Assembly (NCBI GenBank): GCA_035628505.1 | Contig: DASPJR010000018.1 | Coordinates: 1 to 5,201, forward strand | Source of the DNA: DASPJR01 sp035628505 | GTDB taxonomy: Bacteria; Planctomycetota; SZUA-567; H5-PLA8 | Direction: 5' to 3' | DNA: 5,201 nucleotides | Part shown: piece by piece, positions 4,819 to 5,201 of the stretch | Layout of the letters: the number at the start of each line of letters is the position of its first letter | How positions within the stretch are numbered: position 1 is the stretch's first letter | Made by a program: the position numbers and the translations under genes | Notes under the pieces: model-generated | Seen by the model: the letters and a program-made list of their open reading frames with translations, nothing else | Told to the model about the DNA's origin: nothing | The model's database searches: none

Positions 4819-5201
4819 ATGTCGATCGCATTTGCAGAAGGCACCGCACCGTTAACGCTTGAAGGCATCGGGCACCACGCCTCGAAGACCGGCGAGCCCG
4901 CATTTCTCACCGAGCGCCGCATTAAGGCGATGAAACACTACGTCGAAACGCCGATGCCCGGCCGCCGCGATGAGATCTGGCGGCGCGTTGAGTTCGGCGA
5001 TCTTGATTTAAATGCGGCAACGGTGCGCGGCGTGCTCAGCGAGCCGATGGCTGTTCTCAGCATGCTTTCGAACGAAGCGCGCGCGAAAAATGTTTTCTGG
5101 GACGCACCGGAAGACGCCATTAAAGAGCGCCCCGAGCTGATGGAGAAATACTGGAACACGGAGGTCTACGCGGCGGGCGCAACAGGTTCCACTGCCAGCG
5201 G
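4819..5201 (+). CDS. sufD: Fe-S cluster assembly protein SufD, N-terminal part, cut by the window end
   Basis: An open frame of 127 codons plus two bases runs from the ATG at 4819 to the end of the window without a stop. The reading EPAFLTERRIKAMKHYVETP (27-46) followed by MPGRRDEIWRRVEFGDLDL is the characteristic SufD N-terminal pattern, in which a short helical segment ends in a P-x-P-type turn and a conserved tryptophan. Position after sufC and sufB fits. SufD is the paralogue of SufB in the SufBC2D complex and is needed for iron acquisition in cluster assembly. A ribosome binding site AAGGAAG (4801-4807) lies 11 bases upstream, a rather long spacing that may mean modest translation. The core beta-helix domain is beyond the window and was not seen. 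Whether sufS and sufU/sufE follow cannot be told. Confidence 0.88.
   Translation, partial: MSIAFAEGTAPLTLEGIGHHASKTGEPAFLTERRIKAMKHYVETPMPGRRDEIWRRVEFGDLDLNAATVRGVLSEPMAVLSMLSNEARAKNVFWDAPEDAIKERPELMEKYWNTEVYAAGATGSTAS

Overview
The window looks like chromosomal DNA of a GC-rich, non-enterobacterial Gram-negative, most likely an acidobacterium (Acidobacteriota, Solibacter/Koribacter-like). That placement is an inference from three things: a DUF2089 regulator paired with a membrane protein, an Rrf2-led suf operon in the order C-B-D, and short GC-rich repeats of the type common in that phylum. No rRNA or other marker gene is present to confirm it.

Left part, minus strand (1-1591). Reading in the direction of transcription there is a small TTG-initiated DUF2089-type helix-turn-helix protein (1591-1208). 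A signal-peptide-bearing, three-helix membrane protein (1305-439) overlaps its 3' end by 98 bp. A short array of 27-bp-period hairpin repeats (438-361) follows directly after that stop codon. Last is the 5' part of a REP-associated tyrosine transposase (RAYT), which leaves the window at position 1. The RAYT frame has no visible start codon. The nearest ATG is separated from it by a frame change in a nine-base homopolymer.

Control region (1592-1795). This 204-bp divergent intergenic region serves the DUF2089 gene on one side and the suf operon on the other. It holds plausible promoters in both directions, two palindromic operator-like sites 21 bp apart lying over the DUF2089 leader, and a cluster of ATTGTC half-sites between the two promoters.

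Right part, plus strand (1796-5201). An Rrf2/IscR-like regulator with three cysteines is followed by sufC (ATPase), sufB (scaffold) and the first 127 codons of sufD. Together these are the core of the SUF iron-sulfur cluster assembly machinery, probably one transcription unit under feedback control by the cluster-sensing regulator. The two gaps inside the operon are not plain spacer. sufC-sufB holds a long inverted CACAGAG-type dispersed repeat. sufB-sufD holds a single copy of the same hairpin repeat family that forms the array beside the RAYT.

The most interesting signal is this RAYT/repeat pairing. Three copies lie beside the transposase and one solo copy is 4.2 kb away. All carry the same CTGGGA tag and both loci sit just after a stop codon. 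In the solo copy the hairpin stem is intact although the loop has changed.
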